A stretch of DNA of 64,000 bases from Lutraria lutraria (Eukaryota; Mollusca; Bivalvia; Venerida; Mactridae). Shown piece after piece: positions 46,036-58,558 of the stretch. The notes beneath the pieces were generated by a model. The model did no database searches and had not been told where the DNA came from. It saw only the letters and a program-made list of their open reading frames with translations. Numbering within the stretch: the stretch's first letter is position 1; every line of letters begins with the position of its first letter. The stretch spans positions 11,015,637 through 11,079,636 of the forward strand of contig OZ026851.1 of the NCBI GenBank assembly GCA_964023205.1, in the 5' to 3' direction. The translations under genes and the position numbers were made by a program.

Positions 46036-46110
46036 ATGGCGTTCCAAACATTCAGTATGATGATGGTACGTCTTGCTCACTGGCGCCGCTACAAAGGGAA
46101 GCATAGAAAG
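46036..46110 (+). CDS. trio: Candidate alternative first exon, 25 codons
   Basis: An ATG in a good initiation context (aacaATGG) opens 25 codons that begin MAFQTFSMMM and end WRRYKGKHRK, closed by AAG|gtagtt. The donor is phase 0, as the SH3 exon requires, so a transcript starting here would encode this basic peptide fused to SH3 and the second GEF unit. The coding part is clearly richer in G+C than its flanks. About 1.6 kb upstream (44380-46030) is free of recognised repeats, as a promoter might be. Drosophila Trio and C. elegans UNC-73 are known to make GEF2-only isoforms from internal starts. The +5 position of the donor is not optimal and no homologous peptide is recalled. Confidence 0.4.
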
Positions 46111-46184
46111 GTAGTTTATATTATATACTTCATTGATATTGTGTTATTTTACAACCTATGTCATTTATTGCGCCGAAAGACAAT

Positions 46185-46286
46185 TCCCCTTCAAATGGAA
46201 TTCATGAAAACATGATTTTTTCTTGAACTTTTCTTGCATACTTCTTGAATAGTTCATGAACTATTAATAACTATTTGACATGGGAT
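46185..46286 (+). repeat. M3 short palindromic element
   Basis: From tccccttcaaatggaattca to actatttgacatggga. It lies 75 bases after the candidate first exon. Confidence 0.82.
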
Positions 46287-46289
46287 TTT

Positions 46290-46500
46290 GCTTCTGTATG
46301 ATAGGCCCGATCACTTTCATGGCAACACCCACGGCGGGCAGTCGGCGGCGTCCACAATGGTGTCTGCTCTCTAATTCAAACAGTTCTATTCAGATCCTCA
46401 CCAAACTTGATGGAAATGTTTATGGCCATGAGATCTCGGTCAAGTTCGATAACCAGCCCAATCGGCCTAGGCACTTCTGAGTTATTGCACTTGCTGGTCG
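46290..46500 (+). repeat. Dispersed repeat fragment
   Basis: It shares attcagatcctcaccaaact-type text with 13868-14066. It is relatively GC-rich (cacggcgggcagtcggcggc). Confidence 0.5.
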
Positions 46501-47196
46501 TATTTTGTGACCTGGCACTCTTGTTCTTGTCTGGTGTACATAGAAAAGATACGATCATTCAGTGTTGTTAATGTATAATGTCAGATTTTTACGAACTTTC
46601 ATTAATACAAGTTTTACTAATTTGGACTGTAATAGAACTTCATACAGTTGAACAATATTTACCTTGCACTTGTCAGTACTGGTAGAATTCCTCAAATCAT
46701 CAGTGAACTATACAGGTTGTTAAGGATTTTATGTATAATTCATTAGGAAGGTGATTCGTCTCTGAGTGATATTAACAAGTAGCGGTTTATTATTTAGTAG
46801 TACTGTACACTTTACATATGATCTTAAGGTCATAGGTTGAAGACCCAGAATGACACATCTTTCCCAGCAGTTGTTATGAAAAAAAAACTACTTCTTTGGT
46901 CAGAGTTATCTGGCTCTAAATCATGCTGCCACCATGTTGTTAGTTGCTCAGATTACAGAAAATCAATCCCTAGATTCTTATCTCTCTGGAAATTTGTAAC
47001 CTCTGTAAAAAATTTTTTTGGACCTAGTCTGTGTCAATATTTCAACTTATAAATCCGAACAGTGGAGTATGATTTTATAATTTGACATTGGTTAGATGGT
47101 TAATCTGCTGTTTTGGGACATACACCTACATTTTGTTCAGAAAAAATTGAATCAAGTTTTACGCCTATGAATAAGATGCAACAGATTTTTGTACAT

Positions 47197-47272
47197 CGAG
47201 GGTTCAGCGCAACAGTTTCGTAACTCATATTGAAATAAGAACAAGTTACGACAGTGTTGCGCTGAACCCTCG
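47197..47272. mobile_element. 76-bp hairpin element, second copy
   Basis: The arms cgagggttcagcgcaacagt... and ...gttgcgctgaaccctcg pair over ~28 bases with three mismatches. The loop is identical to the copy at 41158. It is flanked by acat on both sides (47193-47196 and 47273-47276), a possible 4-bp target-site duplication. Confidence 0.78.
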
Positions 47273-47990
47273 ACATGTTTTTTTGACATAAAAACATGTG
47301 TCTTATACATAAGTGATTACGGTATTGACATCCATGTATGTGACAGGTGGGTGTGTTCCCGATCAGTGTAATGTAATGGAAAACCTTACGCCCAGAACTG
47401 GCACTAGTAAATATTCGTACACATTTTGTAAGCTGTCGATCGTCGTGGAAATGTAAATAGTCATTTTTAATATTAAGTGTGCACTCAACGTGTGCTATCT
47501 GTGAAAAGAACAGGCGTAAATATTACATTGAAAAAATCGAAAAAAAAAGTGCCAGGTTTGATGTTGAAATTGTCACACTGTAGTACATGTAAAGTACATA
47601 AAACAAAACAACTTTTCTTTGACTCTTGTCATATTGTTTGTTTATGACAGATCAATTCTGTGCTAGGTGAACAACATCAGAATATGTGACAAATATATCG
47701 TTTATGTTTATTGTTGAGACTTTCTGTTGAGCTTGTGTTAAATGTTCAATACAATAGTATTCAATATCTAAGTTTCCTATGCCGTCCATAAAGCATTGTT
47801 TTTTCCATATCCGACAGACTCTAAATGAACGGCAACTTATTTACCTTTAACTTTTTTATCTGCCTTCCAAAAACCAAAAGGGCTTCAAGAGGTGAAAAAA
47901 AAGAAAAAATCTTGAAAGTATGAAATCTTTAAACCAAGAATCTGTGAATTTACTATTTTATTTGGTACTTAGTTTAGGTTTATACATAAT

Positions 47991-48090
47991 ACCCCCTTAG
48001 AATGAAATATCATGAAAACATGAATTTTTCTTGAACTCTTCTTGCATACTTCATGCATAGTTCATGAAGTATGAATAACTATTTGACAGA
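47991..48090 (+). repeat. M3 short palindromic element
   Basis: From acccccttagaatgaaatat to aactatttgaca. Confidence 0.78.
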
Positions 48091-48490
48091 TTAACTTAAA
48101 AATGTTTACTTTGTAGCTTCATATCCAAGCCATGTTTCATATTGTGCATACAATGCATAATGAATTATGAATCGTGATCCAGTCTGATATGCTATGTTAT
48201 AAGTACAGCTTCATGAGGGAAAGTTTTGAAAAGACACTTTATGCATAGACAAGTTTCCATTGCTTCCTGATATATAATAAACTTTCTGTTCCTTATTTTT
48301 TTTCGAGACTTTCCCACATGTTTGTTGTTGCAATGTTGACAGCTGATGATTTATTGATAAGGAAATTTCTAAGTAGTTGCATGATTTTGATAGCACCGAG
48401 CTAGCAAAAATTTCCAGGCTCCTAATATACATATAGTGAAACCTGTCAACTTATGCTATCACTGGGAGAGAAAATATTTAATCTTATTGC

Positions 48491-48812
48491 ACATCTGATC
48501 CTGAGGTTATAAAACTTGAGATCTGTCTCCAATCTCAAATCTCCATTACATTCTCATGCCACTTTGGAAGGAATTCATGAAATCATGAAATTTTCTTGAA
48601 CTTTTCTTGCATACGTCATGAATTGTTCATGAACTAAGAATAACTATTTGACAGTAATTCTAAGGTTGAAAATATAAAGATCATTAATGTTTAAACACAT
48701 GTTCAGATCAATTATGCTGACAGACTAAATGTATCAATAGTATCATTATTGCCTGACCATAGTATTAACTTAGAAATTTGAAAGCCAAGATATGAGATTT
48801 GAGCTGTTGCCT
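48491..48812 (+). repeat. M5 element carrying a nested M3
   Basis: The left arm gatcctgaggttataaaact ... tctcaaatctcca and the right arm agatatgagatttgagctgt are separated by an M3 element at 48563-48652. Confidence 0.72.
48563..48652 (+). repeat. M3 element nested in M5
   Basis: ctttggaaggaattcatgaa ... aagaataactatttgaca. Its insertion shows that M3 was active after M5. Confidence 0.78.
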
Positions 48813-49880
48813 TGAGGGAGTTACATATTTTGTTTGCTTTCTGAAATTTTAAGAAGTCATGTTCAGAGTTTCTTATTAGTTTTTTTGCAGTTTATTATGC
48901 TTTCTGTTTTAGCTATTCAAGTTTACATTAAAAATGGATTTTCTGTCATTAACTGTAAGCTTACATCATGTAAAATGCTTCTTATGGTATGCTTCGGATA
49001 AATCTGTCTGTAAAATTCTGACTAAAAATGTCATCCTAACCTGATGCAGACATTTTTACTGTTGTTGGTTCATACAATAACTACATGGGATTCAGAAGTC
49101 AAATTTTAAGTAGGTCTTGTATGAAAGCAGTCTTACCATAATGGTGTCACAATAAGCTGTGCTTGGCCAGAAAATGGTCCAAATTGAACTGGACCCCCTC
49201 CCCCACCAAAAGCAACAAAAAAAACAACAGTTTATGAGTTATTATTGTTTTTATAAGAAAGAGTGAAACATTTTACTGATTTTTTAGAAGGTGGTTGTTG
49301 CATGATCTTAAGGCCATCCTTAAAAAAATGTCTACCCAGACAATTTTGAGTGGGTTGGTAGATAGGATTGTTTTTTTACAATTTATCTTTTTAATGTTGA
49401 ACCAAAAATACATGTTATGATGCTATTTTTTATTGAAAAAAAAATCTTTACTTGAGAGACCAAAAAAGTATGGTAGGGGCCTTTTTGATTAGTTGGTAGC
49501 ATTACCACAAAACATATTTTTTCAGGATTGTCTAATTAGACCACAAAATGTTTAAGTGGTTCTGATAAATAGCTTATAAATTCTTTTGAAAATATTATGG
49601 AATCTAAGTAAGATACTACCTATGTCATTCTTGTATCCCCATGCTTAATCAATGGACAGCCTAATTGTATCATTGAAGATTTGGCATGCTACATACTTCC
49701 AGGGAGTATGCCAATGCTGTTGAAGCATTTCAAGCTAGGTGCATATTACTGATGTTGAAGATAATAAAAGTTGATAGTCATTCTATTTAAGATTAAACTT
49801 ACCTTGCATATACAATGTACATACATTAGCGACTTTTTCTCTGATAGTATTTGCTGCTGAAGGAATGCTGTTGTTTAGAT

Positions 49881-50190
49881 TATGGATGAAACACAAGCTT
49901 TGATTGGTTGTTTCTGAATTAACCAATGGCTTGGGTTCTGTCTGATAGTTTCTTCAGCTGAAGCAATGTTGTCTTTCCATTATGGATGAAACACAAGCTT
50001 TGATTGGTTGTTTCTGAATTAACCAATGGCTTGGGTTCTTTCTGATAGTTTCTTCAACTGAAGCAATGTTGTCTTTCCATTATGGATGAAACACAAGCTT
50101 TGATTGGTTGTTTCTGAATTAACCAATGACTTGGCTTCTTTCTGGTAGTTTGATAGTTCTAAGCAACTCTAACATTCGATTGGCTGCTTC
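49881..50190 (+). repeat. 100-bp tandem repeat, ~3 copies
   Basis: tatggatgaaacacaagctt recurs at 49881, 49981 and 50081. Each unit has the inverted pair gattggttgtttctgaatta / accaatggc. Confidence 0.92.
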
Positions 50191-51467
50191 TCAGCTTCTG
50201 ACCAATGGCTTAGCTTCTCTTATGGTATTTGCAACTGTAAGAATGCTGCTAATTTGGACTGTAAGTGATATATAACAGGTCTTTTTGAGCCAAGCCTCTC
50301 AGACTTAGAGAAATTTATTTTATGTTTCTCATCTTCTTGCCGCACTTGTTGCCCTATGACAATTTTCACGATTCAATTGGTCCCCTACCTTTGTTTTTTT
50401 CCTACAGCTTTTCAAATTGTTTTCATATATAGAAACATATTTGCACTGCTTAATGACAATGGAAGGCTTGTTATGTCAAGTCTGTCAGCATCTTCTCAGT
50501 TTGTACAATGTTAGGTCATTGTAATGGTACCGAATCCTGCAAAACTGGTTAGGTTGCCTATGTAAAACTAAAATAATGTAAAAAACTGGCTTAAATCTTA
50601 AAAAATATTTACTAAATTAGTTTTGCCAACAGTTACTGTCAGCCATATAAGATGAAACTGTCGAAAGATGGTATGCAGTTGAATGCATTGGTTAAGTAAA
50701 GTTCAATGTTCTTCAGAAAATCTATTCTCTACTAAATTATCTGTAGAGTTTTATTGCTAATGAGTTTGAATGCATGCAAATCCTTGTTTTTTGTCTGGTT
50801 ATTATTCTTGAAAGCTCGTACTTCATTAATCAGATAATCCCCCCATTTATGTGTTTCCATAGCGCCTCCATACAAGCAATCCTTTAATAACACTTCATTT
50901 CTTTTGTATGTAATTATTGTTGCAATTTTTAGTTCATTTGGTAAGTCCAGACTATGTGTTTGAAGCCTCAGATGTCTAGGAAAATAATCAAAGTTATGGC
51001 CCTTGGCTTTCCAGTACATTGTTGATATTTCTATTTGAAGCTGTCCTGAGCAGTCGAGATTCATGGACACATGTTTAGTTCAGCATTACTCAGGATCTTT
51101 TGAACACCATTATTTCAGTCAAAGGACTATTGGCTTTTCAAAAAAAAAATTCTAGATTGAACCTTTCACTTCAGTCATGTGTGTTATTTGATGATATTGG
51201 TCTTTTTTGCATTCTTATTGTATATTGAATGCATTTTCTTTTAAGATTGTTCTTTGATGTTTGTTACTTTTAAATAGATTTTGTTACCTTTTTAAAGCTT
51301 TATACAATACAAAATTGGCATAAGTTAAAATAATTTCTGGTGTGTGAAGAAGACAAAATGAAGATCATGTGTTTTACTGATCATGTTTGATTTATTAGTG
51401 ATTTATACAGCCATTATGGGGGAAAAAAAGTCCATCCATCACCAATTACTGGTATATAGAAATAGTT

Positions 51468-51884
51468 TTATGTGAATATTGTTGCCAAATGAGTTTTGTT
51501 ATTAATACACATCGCGTTTATTAATGCTTTCGCATTATCATCAATATTGGCACCAACATCATCAAACAAACATTTTCTATAATCGCCTCGATTTCCAGCT
51601 TTGCTTTGTTCTTCATCGTTAATTTGACCAAATTCTTCTTTTATGGTTTTGACATTATTATTGTGATCCTTGTTTTCTTTTTTATCTTCATCATTATTGT
51701 CTTTACCATCATCATCATCTGAAGCATCGCCATCACTACTAATAATGTCTTTAGTATCAACAGATTTCTCTTCAACATCATAAATGTTCTCCTTGTCTAC
51801 ATCATCATTATCATTAACCATATCACCATTACCTTTATTGTCGCCTTCCTCATTGTTTTTACTTTCCTCATCGTTATTTGGCAA
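51468..51884 (-). other. Low-complexity acidic open frame, doubtful
   Basis: This is a 138-codon minus-strand frame dominated by Asp, Asn, Glu and Lys (runs such as DASDDDDGKDNNDEDKKENK). It comes from CATCAT-like triplets on the plus strand. It has no ATG at its left end (the first codon is TTG) and abuts an M1 element at 51905. The less biased end (CLFDDVGANIDDNAKALINA) gives it some coding look. It could be a fragment of a minus-strand exon or a retrocopy, or just a decayed triplet repeat; I favour the last. Confidence 0.2.
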
Positions 51885-51904
51885 AATATTTTTACTTAAA
51901 AAAA

Positions 51905-52087
51905 TACAGTCAAACCTGTGCTAGAGGCCACCTCAGAATAAAGGCCACCCTGTGAATAAAGGCCATTCTTTTAAAGAATAAATTATTTGATTATTTAGAA
52001 CAAAATACCTCAGAATAAAGCCCACCTGTCAATAAAAGCCATATTTCGTCTTTCCCATTGCTGACCTTGTGCACAGGTTTGACTGTA
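51905..52087 (+). repeat. M1 inverted-repeat element
   Basis: This is one of the most complete copies, from tacagtcaaacctgtgctag to cacaggtttgactgta. Confidence 0.92.
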
Positions 52088-52338
52088 TGCAAATTTTTCT
52101 TTAAGCCTGTTCCATATTAATACATTATTTTTGATGGAATACCTCAAATTCAAACATTTCACTTGATCAATGTGAGTTTTCATCTAAATCATCCAATCAG
52201 TTTGGACTCAGACTGAGCGAACATTTGAGGAAGAATATCTTACAATCAATTGTGAAACTTGACTGTAAGTATAGATTGAGAGAAGTTTTATAGACAAGGA
52301 TCCTCCTTTTTTACCCTGGACTACAGACTGATGAAGCT

Positions 52339-52523
52339 TGAAATAATCAAAGCACTGACAGTACTCATGGAAACTGAACTTACATACTAGGCTTGTACTG
52401 AAACATGAAATGTTTAACAATTGCATGGCAAATGTAGAAAACGTAGTTCTTTGGTCTGCATTAAAATTCATGCTCACTGAATAAGTGACAGCTATGGAAA
52501 GCTGAAGTATAGTTCAGTTTCCA
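52339..52523 (-). repeat. D1 dispersed repeat, minus strand
   Basis: From aatcaaagcactgacagtac to tatagttcagtttcc. The terminal inverted pair ggaaactgaac (52369) / gttcagtttcc (52512) is clearest here. The 89-codon frame is incidental. Confidence 0.83.
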
Positions 52524-53675
52524 AAAGAAGTTACTCTGACTTTTTGCTGATTCAACAATTTTTACAAAAATATCGACAAATACAAAAAAAGAAGAAACGA
52601 GACTAGAAAACCCAAACAAAACAATACACCATTGAAATCATAGACCCGATATCCTCACATGAATGCATCAATTTGTTCATGTTGTTCTGTATCTCAATGT
52701 AGAAGGATTAAATTTCGTAGTTTCTGTGTTTCGATTGGAGCTGATTGTAATCACAGTGAGCCAACTTCATTGCTTTAGACATGCAATGGTAAAATGCTGA
52801 GATGACAGGAATTCATTGATGGTTGTTTTAAGAACTTTTATAGATTTGATTTTGAGTTGCATATTTAGTGGTTTTTTTTGCCCTTCACTCTGATAGAAAT
52901 TGACATGACATGTATAAAAGCAGACATTTCTTTTAACATATTAGGGCAAACTTGTTCATGTGATTTTTATGTTTAGAAAATAAGCTTGTGTTGGAATGGG
53001 GGAGGGGGTGGTAGAAAAAAGAAGCAAAAAATTTGAGATTTCTCTAGTTTTATAACCATGGACCCAGGGCTATTATATGAATGCTTACTGCGTAAAAGTC
53101 CGCTTGTCAAGGCTTAAAACCATGTCTTGTTCAAAACTAACCGAGATTAAAGTAGGTTTAGTTATGGTTACATTTTAGTGATATTTAATGCCTAACTGTA
53201 GCTTTTATTTTGCTGAATAAAAAACATACATCGACTTGACTTGGCATTTTGTTACAAAATTTTGGATGCTATTAGAGAAGGGGGCGGAAATTGAAGACAA
53301 GCAGACTCATAAAACAGGAATGGACAGGATTAATTGGAGAAGTCAGACTTCTGCTAATGGTGATGTCAAAATATAAGAACTGCTGCAAAAATACTTGTCT
53401 GAAAGTGTGCATAAAATTGTGGTGCCATGTTTCTTGTCTGTGATGAATACGGTGGTGTCATTTAATTTCGCTGGCTCGAATTTTTGTACAAATTGCTAAC
53501 TAAGACATTTATGCTTGGCCTTAAATCTGTGCCTTTTCATTCAATTTGAGATTGAAAAAAATAACATCTTAGATATAAAAAAACACAAGAATGTTGGTGT
53601 GTTTATAAACTTGTCTATCAAATTTTGCATGAAATACATGAAAATTCATCCATTACAAATAGTTATGAAATGACA

Positions 53676-53878
53676 GTACTGTCAAATCTGTGTTAGCAGC
53701 CACCTCTGAATAAAGGCCACCCTGTGAATAAGGGCCACCCTGTAAATAAGGGCCATACTTTTAAAAACTGTCATTGATTATTTAGAAAAAAAAGACATCC
53801 GAATAAAGGCCTCCCGTCAACAAAAAGGCCATATTATGTTTTACCAAAGGGTGGCCTTTGTTCACAGGTTTGATTGTG
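53676..53878 (+). repeat. M1 inverted-repeat element, longest copy
   Basis: The left end is tactgtcaaatctgtgttag. One inner ggccaccctgtgaataaggg motif is duplicated, which accounts for the length. Confidence 0.88.
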
Positions 53879-55099
53879 ATGAGTTTGAGATTCGTGCGAT
53901 GACTGAATTTCATGTACCAATTACTCTTGTTCTTATACCTCTGACTAACTGTCACAATTGTAAACCGAGGCAATTTTCACATTTTCCTCTTTTGTCACCT
54001 TATTTAGTTAATTTAAATGTTAAAAACCACTTTTCGCATTAATAAAAAAAGTATCTTTTTCTCACTTTTTGGATACCTGTTTATAATGCAACAAACATAA
54101 TTCTAAACATTAGCTGACCTAAATTACGATCTTAAATGGATGAATTACTACTTAATGCCGGTAGAAAGACTTTACAGACAGCCCCAATCATATTATAATG
54201 TCGGTTACATAAATAATTCACCAGTCGCTTGTAGCAGGTAGTTTAGAAAACTGCTAATAAGATAGGAACTTGAAAATAATTTCTTGTGGATGAAGAAAAA
54301 AAACCTGTTTGGGAAACATATCTGGGAAGATTAGCCGGGAGGGGAGATGTCAACTTCTCTGAGAGAATAAAAGAGAAATATGTCACATGGGATTCCGAGT
54401 AAGAAATGAACGACATTATGTGGGTGGGTGAAGAAATGTCTGCATGTATAGAGGTTGTTTTTTCCCCATTTTGTCAAATTCATTTTGTTGGTTATCATTT
54501 TGTTTTGATATTAGTAAACAGATTAATTCACTGTGCTGAACCTCTGTCTTGGTGTAAATTTTCTCCAGGAGTGAGCCAGTGCATGATTGAGAGCTAAGAG
54601 AAGGAATGGGATGGAGGGGGGGCGGGGGGGGGGTAGAAAAAGAGGGAAAAAAAGAGAAAATGATTATTCTCCGCACTGGAGGGAAAATCAATGTGGACAT
54701 TGTTAGAAAATAAATGGTGACTATTATATTAAGTCTTAATGCAGATATGATGTGACAGACTTGGAAATGACCGTAAGCTTATTTCGTCAGCGTCTATTAT
54801 CTGATATTTTTTAGTGTGTCGAGATTTTCTCGACGTTATCAATCTATAACCAATTTTAGAAAACCACTGAACGAAGTCATTGCACTGTCGGCATTACAAG
54901 GTCTACTCGAACTGTCTACATAGGATAAAGCTCGGTACTCGTGTAATTATTTTCAAGTCTCGATATATCGTGGCTGTCTATTGATTGCTGTGTATCAGAT
55001 GATCTGGTTCAAAATTATGTGAATATTCTCAATTAACCGTACAGTTTTAAACTTTCTTGTTTTCTTATGAGCTTTTATATTTCAAGTTATAGAAGCAAT

Positions 55100-55258
55100 A
55101 TAGTCAAACCTGTGTTAATGGCCACCTGTGAATAAGGGCCATACTTTCAAAAACTGTCATTGTAATTGGAAGAAATGGCCTCTGAATAAAGGCCACCTGT
55201 CAATAAAGGTCACATTATGTCGTCCCCAATGTGGCCTTTGTTCACAGGTTTGACTATA
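55100..55258 (+). repeat. M1 inverted-repeat element
   Basis: From atagtcaaacctgtgttaat to cacaggtttgactata. Confidence 0.88.
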
Positions 55259-55485
55259 GATCAATGATCTATATATCTATACTAGATTTAACCATAATTT
55301 CTTTTGCATTTTTTAAGCAACAGAATTTCAGTTATATTCAGCCAAGCTGTTTACCTTATCAATGTTCCTGAGTCCTACACTAATACTAAACTTATTATTA
55401 TTTTTTAAAATGAACAATTATTTCTAACCATAGGAAACATATATTAGGTAAATAGGAGCCTACATAATCTACCCCTATTTTAGAA

Positions 55486-55672
55486 AATGAACAATAGTTC
55501 AGTATTCCGTAACTGTCACTCGCTCGGCACGCAGGAATTTTGATGCATACCAAAGTGCTAAGTTTTTCTACATCTGCCATGCAATTCACAAGCTAGTTCC
55601 TTTTCCATGTTGCAGTGCAAGTATAATAATGTAAGTTTAGTTTCCATGAGTACTTTCAGTGCTTTGATCTGT
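55486..55672 (+). repeat. D1 dispersed repeat
   Basis: From gaaaatgaacaatagttcag to ccatgagtactttcagtgct + ttgatc. Confidence 0.82.
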
Positions 55673-56259
55673 TTAATATGTTAATTTTCAACTTAGTTTG
55701 GTATTTTTTTGCTACAATGTATTTGCATCCCAGGTTTTTGTAGATTCAACTGACATGACTGTGTGATAAGTTATGAAGTGGTTATTTGAGAATTTCATTA
55801 TTGACCCTTTAATATATAGTGTATCATTATATTGATTGCTTGACATTCATGGATTTTCATTGAAGTGACAATTTCCTAGTTTGAAGTGCACATAAAAGCA
55901 TATAACACACAACTTTACACTATGCTTACATCCATAAATTGGATAGATAAATAGATAGATAGTTTACTTTTGAGACCCACTCTTATAAATTTAAAGTGTT
56001 TTATTTTATCTTGAAGAAGTATTGTTTGGCCATCACTAAAATAGAAAAAGAGGTTGGTTTGTGGTTTGGCATTATTTCAAATGTACTGTATTTAAAAAAA
56101 ATATGGTTGATGAAAATAGGAATGTTGAACTCAAATAAATCAATTGGAGTTGCAGATAAAATTGAAATAGATAAAACTGGTGCTTATTTAACTGAATGGT
56201 CTAGTTGAAGTATATATGCTCAAAAGCCATGTCAAGTTTTTTTCACTTTCACTGGCCAT

Positions 56260-56605
56260 CATTGCATGTAGTCCCTCACTGCTGAGAGTTTGAATCTCAT
56301 CTGGGACATGACAAATTTCACTTGTGGGGAAGCTGTCCTGGGCCAGCTTGCAGAAGTTCCAAGGTTGTAATTTGCTAGCATATTGGGATTCTTTATTTAC
56401 CTGTCAGGACTGGTTAAGGACTAGAAAAATAATAGAAATTTTGACATGAACAATGAAAAAATCAATCTTTTCAGAATGGTAAAGGCTGACCATCTTTTGC
56501 AGAGTCAGGTGTATGCCTGATCAAGTCTTTCCCTCCATTAAAGCACAAAATGACTCCAGATCTGAATGACTCTGGCTGTTGATGAAATGTTAAACCCTAA
56601 ACAAA
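56260..56605 (+). repeat. SINE-like repeat, degraded
   Basis: A B-box-like gagagtttgaatctcatc is followed by gggacatgacaaatttcact, which resembles 20475-20575 (gacctgataaatttcacatg), and the end gaaatgttaaaccctaaaca. Confidence 0.5.
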
Positions 56606-57263
56606 TATAAAGAAAGGCATGCATTTCCTGATTGGATTTATGTCCTCCAAACTTGTCAAGCTCAACAGATAAGTAAGAACAATTGGCTTAGATTCAAGTC
56701 TTGGAGCACTTTTTTATTCAATGTACTAAGTATTTATTGCACTCAATTAAGTACAAAATTTCATGTAAATCTGGAGAACATTATCTCACACATACTGGTA
56801 CTTAACTTAAGACTATGAGATTGTTAACAATTTGTTTTTATGCAATTCATTTCTCTTAATCTTCGCTGCACTTGGTATTAAGTGCTTAAAAAATTGTTTC
56901 GCATCAATTTTGAAAAAGACGACACTTCCAAACTCTCAAGTGTGGTGAGAGGTTGTCTGTTTCATAAACAGTCAATTATTTTCACACCTGTCAATTAGTT
57001 TCATTTTTGTCATCTTGCTCAATTTTGTCTTAGTATTTTATTCCTGTCAATAAATGCACCTCTGTCTAGTAATCTCATTCATTCGTTTTTGTTAGAATTG
57101 TCAATTCTCATTCTTGTAAAAAAACACAACATTTTCCCATAAATTCAAGACAAGTTCTATTGTGTTCTAAATAAAAGTCAACTTATCAAATAGAGTTTTG
57201 TGTGTGTTTATTAACTTACAATGTTTATCTCTTCTTTGGCATTGTGTTGTGTTCAGCTTCAAA

Positions 57264-57362
57264 ACCCTGATAAATAGTTCTTTATACTTAATGAACTATT
57301 CAAGAAGTATTCTAGAAAAGTTCAAGAAAAATTCATGTTTTCATGAATTCATTTTGAAGGGG
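57264..57362 (+). repeat. M3 short palindromic element
   Basis: From accctgataaatagttcttt to cattttgaagggg. Confidence 0.8.
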
Positions 57363-57600
57363 AAGCCGATAAATTAACTGTCTCTCTAGACTGTCACCTC
57401 CAAACAGGCAAACCAAATTTTATGGCGAATCGGAAAACCGGTCTTGAATCATGATCTCGTTTTAGTGTTTAGTCTCTTAGCCTCATTTGATTTAATCATT
57501 AACTCCTCTGTATCGAGTCTGCTAGGTCTGTTCTGTGAGTTAAACTTCATGTTTTCAGTCCATCCTGAGCTGTGATGCAGACCGTGTAGGAGTCTGGTTT

Positions 57601-57786
57601 TAGAAACTGAATGATAGTTTAGCTTTCCATAACCGTCACTTGCTCGGTACGCATGAATTCTAATGCAGACCGAAGTACTACTTTTTCTACATCCGCTGTG
57701 CAATTTTTAAAATAGTTCCTGTTCCATGTAACACTGCAAGTCTCTGTAAGTTTAGTTTCCATGAGTACTTTCAGTACTTTGATTTT
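57601..57786 (+). repeat. D1 dispersed repeat
   Basis: From tagaaactgaatgatagttt to ccatgagtactttcagtact + ttgatt. It is one of the best copies. Confidence 0.84.
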
Positions 57787-58263
57787 TTGCTAGTTTCTTA
57801 TTTGATATAGAATTGTTAATCCTTGGAATTCACCTGCCAAAGTATCATTAGGTATCAAACACTGGTTGACCTACTGCTCTGAATGTTTTGCCACAAAATA
57901 TGAAAGCATATATTAATTTTTATACAAATATACCAGAAAAATAGATAAGTACCCCAGTATGTAAAAGGATCCCATTTCTTTGAATCTTCTCAGTTTCTAA
58001 TAAATATAATATCAGACTTATTATAGAACTTTAATGACAAAACAAGCATTGGGTGTAAATATTCTAGTGGCATATTATTGATTTATATCAAATTTTGTAA
58101 ATAAATATCTTGAATCAGATTTTATTTTATTTCTGGAAGATTAATTTTGATTCTTGATTTTAAAATTCAAAATCAGAATTTTCCACATTAAATGAGGCCT
58201 GCTAAGAATTTGTTGTTTTGAACTTTAAAACACATAGTAGATGCAGGCATTTTAGGCCCTTTA

Positions 58264-58440
58264 ATGAGTTTTAGGATCTTTCAGCCCTCAAAAAGAGCTT
58301 TGCTAAAAAGAGCTTTGGGATCTCTGAGGCTCCTAAGAAGAGCTTTTGGGATCTTTCAGCACTTTAAAAGAACTTTGGGATCTCTCAGCCAGCTCCTAAA
58401 AAGAACTTTTTGGATCTTTCAGCCCCTAAAATCGTTCAGG
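58264..58440 (+). repeat. Degenerate tandem repeat (~25-55 bp units)
   Basis: ggatctttcagcccctaaaa / aagagctttgggatctctga variants are repeated five to six times. The 61-codon frame is incidental. Confidence 0.75.
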
Positions 58441-58558
58441 ATAATATAATTATGGCATTTATTGAAAGCAATAAACCTGTGGTAACACTTGGCTGTGATT
58501 TTTCCTGCTTGGGAAGATTTTGTCTTTGGTTTTTCTGCAGAAATGTGATAAATTCAAT

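Noticed and set aside
50732..51070. 112-codon minus-strand frame
   Set aside because: The composition is not obviously biased, but no family is recognised, no splice or promoter context is seen, and it lies in an intron of the opposite strand. Left as a chance frame pending a homology search.
53221..53376. Open segment ending ...ANGDVKI and a stop, as an alternative terminal exon
   Set aside because: The acceptor before it is weak, its phase cannot be fixed, and the end does not resemble any known Trio/Kalirin terminus.
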